A DNA stretch of 64,000 nt from Legionella antarctica (GCF_011764505.1 NZ_AP022839.1:665001-729000), one strand, 5' to 3'; shown: positions 9,393 to 18,102, counted from the stretch's first letter. A program made the numbers and translations. The notes: generated by a model from the letters alone, not told the origin.

Positions 9393-9644
9393 ATGGTAGA
9401 TTTAGAAAAGGAACCGGATACCATCATATCCCCCACAGACGCGCTGACTGAAGAAATGAAGTTAGAAGGCACCTCAAATGATTTGGATCACAATCAATTT
9501 ATTGGCGGTGATGAGGTTAATTTACTTGGCGATGGAGTCCCTGGATACGAAACAACCGGCGTAGACGGCACAGACGATGAAATTGCCGAACAACAAGAGG
9601 CCTCTACAGTTCCAATGTCTCCCAGGCCTAAGTTAACACCCTAG
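9393..9644 (+). CDS. Small acidic hypothetical protein, 83 aa
   Basis: An acidic, Gly/Asp/Glu-rich protein (for example LGDGVPGYETTGVDGTDDEIAEQQ) with no hydrophobic segment or known motif; likely disordered. It ends just before the -35 box of the tRNA gene. Amino-acid use looks like a real protein rather than chance, and the frame has its own upstream space, but no function can be assigned. Confidence 0.5.
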   Translation: MVDLEKEPDTIISPTDALTEEMKLEGTSNDLDHNQFIGGDEVNLLGDGVPGYETTGVDGTDDEIAEQQEASTVPMSPRPKLTP

Positions 9645-9647
9645 CTC

Positions 9648-9676
9648 TTGTTATTTTCTTCTGATTTCGATATGAT
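9648..9676 (+). promoter_or_regulatory. Promoter of tRNA-Pro
   Basis: -35 TTGTTA (9648-9653) and -10 TATGAT (9671-9676) are separated by exactly 17 bases, ending 11 bases before the mature tRNA 5' end. This is a good sigma-70-type promoter, and it is outside all the integrated elements, so tRNA expression is kept after integration. Confidence 0.7.
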
Positions 9677-9687
9677 TCGCTACCAGT

Positions 9688-9764
9688 CGGGGCGTAGCGC
9701 AGCCTGGTAGCGTACTAGCATGGGGTGCTAGTGGTCGAAGGTTCAAATCCTTCCGTCCCGACCA
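9688..9764 (+). tRNA. tRNA-Pro (anticodon GGG), integration target
   Basis: A 77-base tRNA with acceptor stem CGGGGCG/CGTCCCG (one G-T pair), anticodon stem CTAGC/GCTAG, loop ATGGGGT with anticodon GGG at 9722-9724, T-arm GGTTCAAATCC and an encoded CCA end. It is intact. Its 3' half (from 9716) is repeated at 26881, 38882 and 58704, which shows it is the attachment site of the tandem elements; element I restored the 3' end on integration. Confidence 0.95.
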
Positions 9765-9811
9765 ATAGAATCAATGAGTTACGTTTCAATAAACATGCTA
9801 GAAATTTTTCA

Positions 9812-9836
9812 GGGTACACTTCGGGGTACACTTAAA
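9812..9836. repeat. Integrase arm-type site, left end of element I
   Basis: Two spaced copies of GGGTACACTT followed by AAA; the identical 25 bases recur at 26734-26758 at the other end of the element. An inverted half-copy (AAGTGTAC) follows at 9840-9847. This fits the paired arm sites bound by the N-terminal arm-binding domain of the integrase. Confidence 0.65.
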
Positions 9837-9936
9837 GAAAAGTGTACATGAGTACTTTCAATATTTCTCTAAGTTAAAATTACAAAAAAAAATCTTTTGG
9901 CGTCGATAAGTACCTACTTTTATCCGGCAACAACAA

Positions 9937-11310
9937 TTATTCATATTTCCAAAGCTCTCCCATATTCCATAATAATTCAGCTCCTTTTATGTTTTCATTG
10001 TATGCCAGCCTACACCAATGAGCAGCTTGTTTGTAATCTTTTAATGTGCCAATGCCCATGTAATACATAACAGCTAGCCTTAAGTGCGAATAAGCATTAC
10101 CTTTGTCAGCTGCTTTTTGAAACAATTTAAAAGCTTCATTGTAATTTTTTAATGTGCCTTGGCCATTAAAATACAGCTGTCCTAAATTGGCCAGCGCAAA
10201 ACTATGCCCTTTCTCTGCCCCTTGTTTATACCAGTAAAATGTTTGTTTAAAATCTTTTTTTACACCAAAACCATTCTGATACATATACCCCAACGAATTT
10301 TGAATATAACCCTTCTCAGAGGTCATCTTAGTAGTAGGAGATACCGTAGATAAAGTATTGGCAGCATAAGTATCTAAATCCGCGGGCATATCTACTGTCG
10401 CAGCTTTTTTATACCAATAAAGTGCTTTGTTATTATCTTTGATTGTACCAAGTCCATTAAAGTACATGTACCCAAGAAAGCTCCACGCATAACTGTTGTT
10501 ATTGGTAGCTGCTGTTTTGAACCACTTGAAAGCTTTTGAATGATCTCTCAATGTACCTAGACCCTCAAAGTACATAACGGCTAAACTATATTCCGCATAA
10601 GCAACACCTTGCTCCGCAGATTTTTGTATCCAGTAAAAAGCACGAGTTCTATCTTGAGCTATACCTTGCCCATTAAGATACATTAAGGCTACGGTATACT
10701 CCGCTTCCAGCATACCTTGCTCCGCAGATTTATTGAGCCAATAATACGCTGACTTATCATTATGAATACTCCCAGAACCTTGATAGACCAATCCCAAGAA
10801 ACATTGCGCATCTGCATTTCCCTGCTCCGCAGATGTTCGAATTAGATTAAAACCTTTCTTTTCGTCAGTAGAACAACCTATGCCATAACTGTACATTACT
10901 CCAAGATGAAATTTTGCTGTAGGGTTTCCTTGATTTGCTGCTTTATCGTACCAATAAAATGCTTTTTGATAATCTTTATCAGTGCCCAAACCTTGTAAAT
11001 ACATAAAAGCCAACCCTGATTGACCATACATATTATTTTGCTCAGCCGCTTTTTTATACCAAAACAACGCACGTTCATAATTTTTTGGAGCTTCAAGAGA
11101 TCCTGTTACATAAAGATCTGCTAAATTAGATTGGGCATCAGCATCACCTTGGTCAGCCTCTTTAGAGCATATTTTAAAAGCATTTTTATCAGTGGATAGA
11201 AAAAATTTATCGCATTTTGAGTGCTCTGCTTTTCCTAATATAGAAGCATGAAGTGCTGAGAAAAGAAATAAGGCAGAAATTAATACGGATGATATTACTC
11301 TAATGATCAT
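9937..11310 (-). CDS. Secreted Sel1-repeat (SLR) protein
   Basis: The protein has a signal peptide (MIIRVISSVLISALFLFSA) followed by about ten Sel1-like repeats of ~36 residues with the pattern AxxxLGxMYxxGxGxxxDxxxAxxWYxKAAxxG. SLR solenoids bind other proteins; in Legionella, relatives such as LpnE and EnhC affect host entry and intracellular growth. The frame extends to 11322, but ATG 11310 is preceded by GGAAG at good spacing and gives a clean signal peptide. The gene is cargo at the left end of element I, beside a lipoprotein gene on the same strand. It could be a host-interaction factor carried by the element. Confidence 0.85.
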   Translation of the reverse strand: MIIRVISSVLISALFLFSALHASILGKAEHSKCDKFFLSTDKNAFKICSKEADQGDADAQSNLADLYVTGSLEAPKNYERALFWYKKAAEQNNMYGQSGLAFMYLQGLGTDKDYQKAFYWYDKAANQGNPTAKFHLGVMYSYGIGCSTDEKKGFNLIRTSAEQGNADAQCFLGLVYQGSGSIHNDKSAYYWLNKSAEQGMLEAEYTVALMYLNGQGIAQDRTRAFYWIQKSAEQGVAYAEYSLAVMYFEGLGTLRDHSKAFKWFKTAATNNNSYAWSFLGYMYFNGLGTIKDNNKALYWYKKAATVDMPADLDTYAANTLSTVSPTTKMTSEKGYIQNSLGYMYQNGFGVKKDFKQTFYWYKQGAEKGHSFALANLGQLYFNGQGTLKNYNEAFKLFQKAADKGNAYSHLRLAVMYYMGIGTLKDYKQAAHWCRLAYNENIKGAELLWNMGELWKYE

Positions 11311-11343
11311 TGTTGCTTCCATTGTTTTAGATATTTTTCAGAA

Positions 11344-11826
11344 TTATTTTTTATCAAAATTACTTAAAACAACATCAGCATTCAGGGAGCCGCTCACTTG
11401 ATTTTTGTACATTTTTATAGCAAACGATGTGGATGGCCTTTCTGTTGTAATTACATCTCCACCAGTTATGGTTGTAGTACTGTTTCCAGTAACACTGCCA
11501 TATCCATAACCGCCGTAACCATTATAATTTGATTGAGTGTTTGCCCTTAAGGGAGTTACATAAGTACTTCTATCTACAGCAGATGAGGATTTTATGATTT
11601 TAAAATATTTATATCCTTTTTCTTTGGTCAGCTCAGCAGAACGTCTAATAGCATATTTATAGGCACGATCACCACTAGTGAAACCATTACCAGAAAATCG
11701 AACTATGTAAGAGTCATTTGATAACTTGAATTCGTCAAAACCACCCGATAAGCCCACGGAGTGATAGCCAGTAGCACAAGCAGATAACAAAAGAAAAAGA
11801 GGAGCAGCCACTAAAATTTTTTTCAT
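11344..11826 (-). CDS. Lipoprotein of the CC0125/CC1285-like family
   Basis: From ATG 11826 the product begins MKKILVAAPLFLLLSACATG, a lipoprotein signal with lipobox LSAC. The mature protein has GGFDEFKLSNDSYIVRFSGN and RAYKYAIRRSAELTKEKGYKYF, a pattern I associate with CC0125/CC1285-type lipoproteins (function unknown), then a Gly/Tyr/Asn-rich stretch and a C-terminal beta region. A longer frame reaches 11868 but would spoil the signal peptide. It is probably in one operon with the Sel1 gene 33 bases downstream; both belong to the outer cargo of element I. Confidence 0.7.
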   Translation of the reverse strand: MKKILVAAPLFLLLSACATGYHSVGLSGGFDEFKLSNDSYIVRFSGNGFTSGDRAYKYAIRRSAELTKEKGYKYFKIIKSSSAVDRSTYVTPLRANTQSNYNGYGGYGYGSVTGNSTTTITGGDVITTERPSTSFAIKMYKNQVSGSLNADVVLSNFDKK

Positions 11827-12012
11827 ACAATAACCTTTCTGTTCGCTATTAATTAAAACGAATATCACATCTTGATTATTGTTGTTATTTTAGAGACTGA
11901 ATTTTCGCAAAACGTTTCTTATTTTGTAACATCCATATCGCTAAATGGCATATGGTGTTTTTTGATCATGTCGATTCTATATTCTGATCAGCATATTGTC
12001 AAATTACATAAT

Positions 12013-13785
12013 CCTAAAAAAAGCAGTTGCATAGAAATTCAAAGACAATTTTGATTTTTTCATCGCCCACAAACAACAAAAAAGACGGTCTCATTGAACC
12101 AAAAAATCCAGTCCGATTTCCAAGAAAATATCGTTAATTTTCTGCGATAAATTATTTTAAGCAGGTGCTTCCAAAAAAATCGGTTCAAACAAGCGTCTTC
12201 CTCCCAGGAATTGCTCAACGGCTTTACTCAATATGCGAGACCAGCGCTGTTCTACTGTTAACTGCTCTGCATTAGCCTTTAATTCCTTAAAAAAGACCAC
12301 AATACGACGTAACATTTTCTCAATGCTACCGCTTGCTCCATGCGTGCTTGTGATTCGGATGGATGTTTGCCCTGCATGTGTTGTTTCTTTACCAATAGCA
12401 TGTAGTAGTAAGGGCCGACTTGTAATAGCTTCCATGTGTTTATCTGGCTTGGCCAGACGAACAAATAAATTCCACCAATTATAAATCAGTGCAACCGTTC
12501 GTGATAAAAGACGACACCGCTTAAGATCTTGAGTGACAAAGCCTCCACAACCCCATTGGTTTTTAAGTTCATCAAAGACATTTTCACTGTCAGCACGATC
12601 GCGATAGTGTTGGGTTAGGGCAATAATATCATCGGGCAATGATGTAACTAATACTGAGTATTTATAGGCTGTTGCCTTATCTTCCTTCTCATTACCAAAA
12701 TCAATCTGAAGCTGGGTGTCGTTCGTTGCTTGTGTGAGAGAAGGTGCGTCTGCTGCGATCCGTTGCCGAAGTATGATAACGCGACGTGGTGTCTTCCAGC
12801 CCATTAGTTGAAGGACTGACTCCTGCCCATCAAAGCCATGATGGGCTTGCGTCCATGCATTATTTGATTCTATTTTTTTAATTAATCGCTGAACGTTTTT
12901 TGTCATTTTTAATTTAAACAAATAGGGCAATTGTCTTAATTCAGCCTCGCTCATTATTTCATTTGTTCCATAAGCATTATCTGCGCGCATAAATTTTGGC
13001 CACTTCGTGCGCGGGAGATTATCCAATAGGGCCCATAGGTCTTGGGCTGAATAATTAGCTGAAGTTTGGTTGCCCGGTTGTACTTCTGAATCAAGGACTA
13101 ATCGTAAGTTAGCGATAGTGTACGTATGGTAGGCGTGCGAAGGTCGCCCAGGTTTCGTTGGATTGTAGCCACGAACCGCCCCTTCTTGATTGCCATATAA
13201 GACTTTTACTGTGACATCCATATCTAAAATCCAAGGCTCGCTGAGTAATGGGGCATAACATTTATTAAGATGCGTTTGCAGCCAAGATATGGCCGCCTCT
13301 TCATCCAGCTTCAGTAGTGATCGACGCAGTGAATCTTCACTCACAACTTTACTCATACCCAGTAGCTTAGGATTAACATTATCAGAGCGTATCGATGTAA
13401 CATGAGCATAGCGTTTATGACCCGATAAAATGGACAGTAATAATGTGCCTAAAATATCGCGTTTAGACGGCGCATTGGGGCTTGTGAATTCTAATGGACA
13501 ATCATCTACCCAAGAATCAAACAAACCTCCCAATTTCAGGAATTCAATAAAAAATGGTAGTTGACCTAGGGAAGTGACCGATGCTGTTTGATCCCATTCC
13601 ACATGCACTAAACCTTGGAAGGTATCAACAGGTATTCTGATATTTTCAACAACCAAATTAGGCTTTTTTATCGGAAAATGAGACTCACCTAATGGGTGAG
13701 TGGTTTTAGAGGTGATTATCACTGTTTTTTCTATATTAATTAATGAGTTGACCTATTTTAACACATTTCAACTGCTTTTTTTAGG
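12013..13785 (-). mobile_element. IS1380-like insertion sequence
   Basis: Terminal inverted repeats CCTAAAAAAAGCAGTTG (12013-12029) and their perfect complement (13769-13785) enclose a single transposase gene. The five bases ATAAT flank both sides directly (12008-12012 and 13786-13790), a target duplication showing intact recent insertion. Length 1773 bp, within the IS1380 range. Confidence 0.85.
12157..13722 (-). CDS. DDE transposase, IS1380-like
   Basis: The protein (521 residues) has the three catalytic regions of IS1380/IS4-type DDE enzymes: first Asp in LDMDVTVKVLYGNQEGAVRGYNP with GRPSH behind it, second Asp in MRADNAYG, and Glu in HYRDRADSENVFDELKNQWG. The KVLYG..EGA.xGYNPxKPGRPSH stretch is characteristic of IS1380. 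The gene is complete and fills the IS. It should make DNA breaks at the IS ends for cut-and-paste movement. Confidence 0.88.
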   Translation of the reverse strand: MIITSKTTHPLGESHFPIKKPNLVVENIRIPVDTFQGLVHVEWDQTASVTSLGQLPFFIEFLKLGGLFDSWVDDCPLEFTSPNAPSKRDILGTLLLSILSGHKRYAHVTSIRSDNVNPKLLGMSKVVSEDSLRRSLLKLDEEAAISWLQTHLNKCYAPLLSEPWILDMDVTVKVLYGNQEGAVRGYNPTKPGRPSHAYHTYTIANLRLVLDSEVQPGNQTSANYSAQDLWALLDNLPRTKWPKFMRADNAYGTNEIMSEAELRQLPYLFKLKMTKNVQRLIKKIESNNAWTQAHHGFDGQESVLQLMGWKTPRRVIILRQRIAADAPSLTQATNDTQLQIDFGNEKEDKATAYKYSVLVTSLPDDIIALTQHYRDRADSENVFDELKNQWGCGGFVTQDLKRCRLLSRTVALIYNWWNLFVRLAKPDKHMEAITSRPLLLHAIGKETTHAGQTSIRITSTHGASGSIEKMLRRIVVFFKELKANAEQLTVEQRWSRILSKAVEQFLGGRRLFEPIFLEAPA

Positions 13786-13790
13786 ATAAT

Positions 13791-14095
13791 GGGTTTAGGA
13801 TCTATTGTTGTCGCGCCAAAATAATAATGTCCTCGGGAACATGCCTTAAAAAAAATTGTATTTATTTTATCATCCGATGAAACATTCCTATCAGTGTTGA
13901 AGGAAGGTGATTCTCGATTAGTCCATCGATTAGCGGAAAAAGGAGATTATGGATATTTTTTATTGGGTACAAAAGTCACTGGTAGAGAAACTCGGAAAGT
14001 TGTGTGCCACCGGATGACCACTACGACCCCAAAACCCCGGCTACCCCTGTCTCACCCCTGTAAACTTTCCAAATTGAATTACATTTTATGCTTGG
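13791..14095. other. Intergenic stretch between IS1380-like element and HGG gene
   Basis: An open frame on the plus strand, from about 13850 to 14112, reads SVLKEGDSRLVHRLAEKGDYGYFLLGT and then turns into Thr/Pro-rich sequence across a C-rich motif (14002-14055). It may be a fragment of a decayed gene, but no start with a ribosome site is seen and no family is recognised. Confidence 0.25.
14002..14055. repeat. C-rich motif next to HGG gene, copy A
   Basis: The core (GTGTGCCACCGGA, then AAAACCCCGG and CACCCC) resembles 18103-18150, the equivalent place behind the second HGG gene. Both lie just past the 3' end of an HGG-motif gene. A packaging (cos/pac-like) or regulatory site is possible; see findings. 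Confidence 0.35.
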
Positions 14096-14377
14096 CTAAA
14101 CAAGCTCTTTGATAAACCTATTGCTACGCTTAATTGCCAGCCTAATATCCTCCCTGAATGCCTTAGCCTCACCTGTTGTATACCCGTGCTTTAATGCGTT
14201 GAGATTGTAGTGTGGAGCGCCTGAGCCTCTTGCTCCTCCATGTACACGACAACGGGATTTACCTCTGATTGCTGGGCAGCGACAAGGTTCACCATTATTA
14301 CTTTTTGTTCGTGCGCCGCATCGGGGCGCAGAGTCAAACGAATAGAGTTTTTTCTCGGTTCTTGAGGTTGTTTTCAT
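14096..14377 (-). CDS. HGG-motif small phage-type protein, copy A
   Basis: This 93-residue basic protein has PRCGARTKSNNGEPCRCPAI, then CRVHGGARGSGAP and NALKHGYTTGEAKAFRE. The spaced Cys residues and the HGG motif are shared with small phage/island proteins annotated as HGGxSTG-type, often found near packaging genes; their biochemical role is not established. A paralogue sits at 18202-18453 on the other side of the Zorya-like operon. The start overlaps the stop of the truncated gene upstream (ATGA). Confidence 0.75.
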   Translation of the reverse strand: MKTTSRTEKKLYSFDSAPRCGARTKSNNGEPCRCPAIRGKSRCRVHGGARGSGAPHYNLNALKHGYTTGEAKAFREDIRLAIKRSNRFIKELV

Positions 14378-14649
14378 GTTTCTTCCTTTTTACCCATGCC
14401 CCCCTGGATATTACCGACAACAGCTTGGCCTCCTTGGTGAACATCGACACGCTCAACAATAATTTTTTGACCTCCAACACCTTGTAACTTTGCTAGTATG
14501 GTGGCTTGTTGTACAAAGCAATTGGCTAATTTTACTGCTGTGTTAGTGTAGTACTTCTTTAACTCCAAGCTATCAATGGCGTTAGCATAGGCCATTGTTC
14601 GCTGTTGTAACTCATGAATAGAAATCCCGTATCGTCCTATAAACCACAA
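14374..14649 (-). pseudogene. 5'-truncated copy of the 155-aa conserved island protein
   Basis: From residue ~10 the frame (SIHELQQRTMAYANAIDSLE onward) matches the C-terminal half of the 155-aa protein at 18489-18956, nearly identical over ~80 residues, and about 145 bases are identical at DNA level (14464-14609 against 18570-18715). The first ~75 residues of the family are replaced by unrelated MWFIGRYG. The break at about 14630 marks the left junction of the Zorya-carrying segment. Confidence 0.8.
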
Positions 14650-14773
14650 TCATTTACAACAATTAACGATAATAAAATCAAAAGGTTGCGATCTTTTTAG
14701 TGTTGCCAACTTTGGTAATTAGTTGCCTTTATTCGCGGACAAGTGTCCCGTAATTGTCCCACGCATTTCATCA

Positions 14774-15640
14774 TTAATTTTGTGATTTGATTTCATCGTA
14801 CATTGAAATGAATCTCTTATAATCTTGACTCAATTTCATATGTCCATGGCTAGGTTCATTGCCATGACATCTCACACATAAGACCTTCAAATTGTATTTC
14901 TTATTATTATTCTTTTGACCATCAATATGATGAACATGAAGGTATTGACTATGATTCCCAGTTAAACTGACACCACATGGCTCATTTGTACATCGATAGC
15001 CAGCCTTTCTCTTTGCTTCTTTACTAATTTGATTCCAACTAGCAGTGTAGTCATTTAAAGGGGCATTATCAGCGTCATACCTTGGTTTAACTGACAGCAG
15101 GGACTTGGGAAATGTTTCAAAAAACTCAGAAATTGAAAACTCAGATACAATCTTGTTCCTTAGCGGTTTTTCATCACTATAACTATTCCAGTTAAGGTTA
15201 GTTAAGCAATTCCTACATACATTTAGTTTTTCATGCCTGATATCTATTTTACCGTCTCTTATTACATTAACTTGAAATATACCATTTTCCCTACGATATA
15301 AAACATAACGCTCGGCACGCTTTCTTTTCCACATTTTAACCAATGTATCGCATGTGGATATATGAAACCTAGGCAAGCTTACTTTCTCTCTGTATGGGCT
15401 AACGTCTCTTATATAAATCAAAACACGCTGGCCTTTATAGCCCAATGTTTTATCGCCACGAAAGTCTATCTCATCAAGGCCATCAACCTCAATACCATCA
15501 CCATCTAACCTGCTTATAAAATCATCATCTAGCAGTAAAATACCTGAATCAAACTTAAACTCTTGAATAAGATCAGCACCCATTGAATGCCTTAGCTGAT
15601 TCAAAGAAGCAAAATCAAAGAAATTTACAAGCTTATCCAT
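14774..15640 (-). CDS. HNH endonuclease, third gene of Zorya-like operon (ZorE-like)
   Basis: The 288-residue protein ends in an HNH nuclease module: Cys217 and Cys222 (YRCTNEPCG), HVHHID (His235/237/238), Asn250 in the linker and LCVRCHG (Cys255, Cys258, His259), giving a zinc finger around the metal-dependent active site. A CRNC pair at 142-145 may bind a further zinc. The N-terminal ~200 residues are unrecognised. The gene follows the zorB-like gene with an 8-base overlap, so all three are translated from one message. In type II Zorya the third component (ZorE) is an HNH nuclease, so this is probably the DNA-attacking effector. Similarity to ZorE outside the HNH part is not verified. Confidence 0.75.
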   Translation of the reverse strand: MDKLVNFFDFASLNQLRHSMGADLIQEFKFDSGILLLDDDFISRLDGDGIEVDGLDEIDFRGDKTLGYKGQRVLIYIRDVSPYREKVSLPRFHISTCDTLVKMWKRKRAERYVLYRRENGIFQVNVIRDGKIDIRHEKLNVCRNCLTNLNWNSYSDEKPLRNKIVSEFSISEFFETFPKSLLSVKPRYDADNAPLNDYTASWNQISKEAKRKAGYRCTNEPCGVSLTGNHSQYLHVHHIDGQKNNNKKYNLKVLCVRCHGNEPSHGHMKLSQDYKRFISMYDEIKSQN

Positions 15641-16325
15641 TATTTAGATTTCTCAGTTCTTTATAAATAGCATCCATGTTGGATTCGGAGTTGGTAACAA
15701 TCACAAACTCAACTCGTTGTGACCGATCATCATCAACCATATGTTGCTCATCATATATCGGCTTGGAAGAAGAAAACCCACTTGATGTCAGATATGTTCG
15801 CATCCATTTTTCATGTTGATTAAGCGTTGATAAATTAAGGATGTATTCGAGCATTGATTGCGCTCTTTCCTGCGATAGGCGCATGTTTTTTATAAATGCT
15901 GTCTTATCATCTGTACCAACCGCCCATTTCTTTGAGGTATGCCCTTCAATACGAATTTCCTTAATTGACTTAGCATATTTTTTCGAGGTCACCAATGAAA
16001 TATAGCGGGGAATAACATCATTTAAAATATCTTTAAAAGCAGGTTTAACAATAGCCGACCCAGTATCAAATAAGACATTAGGATCATCAAACCGAATAGT
16101 CATATCACCGAGTATTTCAGCATTCCACTGCTTCAAATTTTCAGCAAATTCTTTTTGCAAAGCCTGCGCAAGATCACTTTTAGTTTCTTCATACTCCTTA
16201 ACCACAAGCGTTGTAGTCTGCTCAACACGTAGCATAAAAGTGACGGCAATCAACATAAATACCATCATAAGCCCCGTCATTAAATCACTTAACGGTATCC
16301 AGTGGGACTGGTTAGAAGTATCCAT
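15633..16325 (-). CDS. ZorB-like / MotB-OmpA family protein
   Basis: The 230-residue protein has one N-terminal membrane helix starting PLSDLMTGLMMVFMLIAVTF; Asp14 at its head is the position of the proton-carrying Asp of MotB/ZorB. The C-terminal OmpA-like peptidoglycan-binding domain shows LFDTGSA (86-91), EGHTS (127-131), NMRLSQERAQSMLEYI (147-162) and RSQRVEFVIV (201-210). It should form the peptidoglycan-anchored stator half of an ion-driven motor with the upstream ZorA-like protein. The DLMTGLMMVF stretch is typical of ZorB rather than flagellar MotB. It lies two bases after zorA and overlaps the HNH gene. Confidence 0.85.
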   Translation of the reverse strand: MDTSNQSHWIPLSDLMTGLMMVFMLIAVTFMLRVEQTTTLVVKEYEETKSDLAQALQKEFAENLKQWNAEILGDMTIRFDDPNVLFDTGSAIVKPAFKDILNDVIPRYISLVTSKKYAKSIKEIRIEGHTSKKWAVGTDDKTAFIKNMRLSQERAQSMLEYILNLSTLNQHEKWMRTYLTSSGFSSSKPIYDEQHMVDDDRSQRVEFVIVTNSESNMDAIYKELRNLNNG

Positions 16326-16327
16326 GC

Positions 16328-17827
16328 TTATGCGTCCTCACTGTGCTTAGCTAAACGAACAACTTCACGAAGCCTCTCTGTTAACGGCAGGTAGTCATGT
16401 ACAAATTTTTCAGATAACGAAGCAAGCTGCTTACCTAAGCTGGTGAGCGAATCAGTCAGGCTTTTTTCTAACTCTTTATCCAAGGCAAGAACACCTTCTT
16501 TAATGATTCTCGCATTTTCCTGCAAGCCCGCATTTACTTCATGTTGTGATTTATTAATGCCATCAATAAGTATGTTCTTCATTTCAGCCTGGGTAGATTG
16601 TAATTGCGCCCCATGATTTTTTATTATTTCAGCGGTTTGCGACTGAAGTTCTGTAATGCTTTCTTGGATGGTTTTCACGCTGGCTTTAATGCCATCAGAT
16701 AAGGAACTATGTGTCCCTTTAATTACATCCGCCAAGGTATTTTTCATGTCATTATTTACAGTCTTAATCTCTGAGCTGTAATCAGAAATTACTTTTACTG
16801 TTTCCGCTTGAACATGTTTTACACCATTAGAAATTTCAGAAATCATTTTTCTGGTATTTTCAGAAAACTCAGGGATATGATCCTTCATAGTAACCAAAAG
16901 CTCACTTAATGCTTTTTCCTGTATAAACAGTACATCTTTTTGTTTATCCATTGATTCAAGTAATAGCTTCAAATTTTGAGCAATCTCGGTGAATTGTTTG
17001 GCGTGATCTACTATGGTAGTAAATGCCTCTGAAGCTTGCTTCATATCACCGGTGAACTGTGACTGGTATTGTTTGATAACTTCAAGCTCATCTTTATATT
17101 GCTGTTGCCAAGTAACCAGCTTCTCAACCGCTTGATTCAAGTGTTTAAAGTTCTCGCCAAATTGCTCAGTTAAATTTTGATTAAAGTCTTTCATTGCTTC
17201 TTTAAGGGCTTTTATGAATGCTTTTTGATTATTTTCAGTCATGTGTTTTGCAAAATTATCAAAAGACTCTTGGAGTTTCTTTTGTTGATCATTTGAGTCT
17301 TGCCTCAACATTTTGACCTGCGAAATCAAGGAACCTTCCTCGTCACCTGACAGGGTTTTTCTTAGATTAGTAATTTCCTTTACTAAATCATCCATTGAAG
17401 ACGCCCCATCTCCTTTGCTTGACTGATTAAAGTTACTCTTACTAAATTTATGCCGTACTCTGATGCTCAATGCCCCTACAACACCAATGAAAGAAGAGCA
17501 AAAAGCAGTCTTAATACCATCTAGCAATGATGGAATACTTGCGGTTACGTTATTACTATTAAAATGTAACAATGCTACTGCTATACTAGCGAAACAGCCC
17601 ACAATCCCCATTGTAGTTAATATTTCCGGCCCGTACGAAACAGCAAATCGATCAAATTTAAATAAAAAATACATCAAGCAACAAATGATCAATCCCATCC
17701 ATGAAAGCTCAAGGGGTGAAAATTGTGACAATAATGAAATAATAGTTAGGTTAGGTATGGTGCTCTCAGCAGCTAGCGCAGATAGCGAAAGCATAAGAAG
17801 CATGAAAAAAACAAAAATTCTATTCAT
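16328..17827 (-). CDS. ZorA-like / MotA-TolQ-ExbB family proton-channel protein with long coiled-coil tail
   Basis: The 499-residue protein starts with a hydrophobic segment (1-20, signal or helix), then membrane helices at about 41-57, 69-88 (ILTTMGIVGCFASIAVALL) and 101-124 (LLDGIKTAFCSSFIGVVGAL). The last two have the Gly/Ala/Thr-rich pattern of the pore helices of MotA/TolQ/ExbB. Residues ~150-480 are one long predicted coiled coil rich in Gln, Glu and Lys. ZorA proteins have this design: a motor plus a helical tail projecting into the cytoplasm, thought to signal phage DNA entry. This tail is shorter than that of the well-studied E. coli proteins (about 700 residues as I recall). First gene of the operon. 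Confidence 0.85.
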   Translation of the reverse strand: MNRIFVFFMLLMLSLSALAAESTIPNLTIISLLSQFSPLELSWMGLIICCLMYFLFKFDRFAVSYGPEILTTMGIVGCFASIAVALLHFNSNNVTASIPSLLDGIKTAFCSSFIGVVGALSIRVRHKFSKSNFNQSSKGDGASSMDDLVKEITNLRKTLSGDEEGSLISQVKMLRQDSNDQQKKLQESFDNFAKHMTENNQKAFIKALKEAMKDFNQNLTEQFGENFKHLNQAVEKLVTWQQQYKDELEVIKQYQSQFTGDMKQASEAFTTIVDHAKQFTEIAQNLKLLLESMDKQKDVLFIQEKALSELLVTMKDHIPEFSENTRKMISEISNGVKHVQAETVKVISDYSSEIKTVNNDMKNTLADVIKGTHSSLSDGIKASVKTIQESITELQSQTAEIIKNHGAQLQSTQAEMKNILIDGINKSQHEVNAGLQENARIIKEGVLALDKELEKSLTDSLTSLGKQLASLSEKFVHDYLPLTERLREVVRLAKHSEDA

Positions 17828-17830
17828 TGT

Positions 17831-17869
17831 GTGGTCTCAAGTTTTATTTACAACAACAACTTCGACCAC
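17831..17869. promoter_or_regulatory. Inverted repeat in zorA-like upstream region
   Basis: GTGGTC (17831-17836) and GACCAC (17864-17869) face each other just upstream of the zorA-like start, with partial pairing inside (CAAGTT against AACTT). It could be an operator or a leader hairpin for the operon. The remaining 17870-18201 carries no gene I can support; short open frames there look like chance. Confidence 0.35.
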
Positions 17870-18102
17870 CTCGAATTATTTATTATTCTGAGATTATTAT
17901 TAAGTACAGTTTCGTACCTATATCTAAGCAATCTAAGCAAGCCGATCTTAATCTATAAGCAAGTTAATACTTATAGCGCTCGACATTGTATGACAAAACA
18001 CCTAAAATGTAAATAGTATGCCCGACTAGGCTTGTGTTTGATCATAATTGTCTGGTAAAATACAAGGTTATGTTGGACTGGCAGGATTACTCAGAAAATT
18101 AC

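Noticed and set aside
16328..17827. Reading the MotA/MotB-like pair as flagellar stator or TolQ/TolR genes
   Set aside because: Long coiled-coil tail, ZorB-type DLMTGLMMVF helix, HNH gene in the same operon and island context all differ from flagellar or Tol loci.
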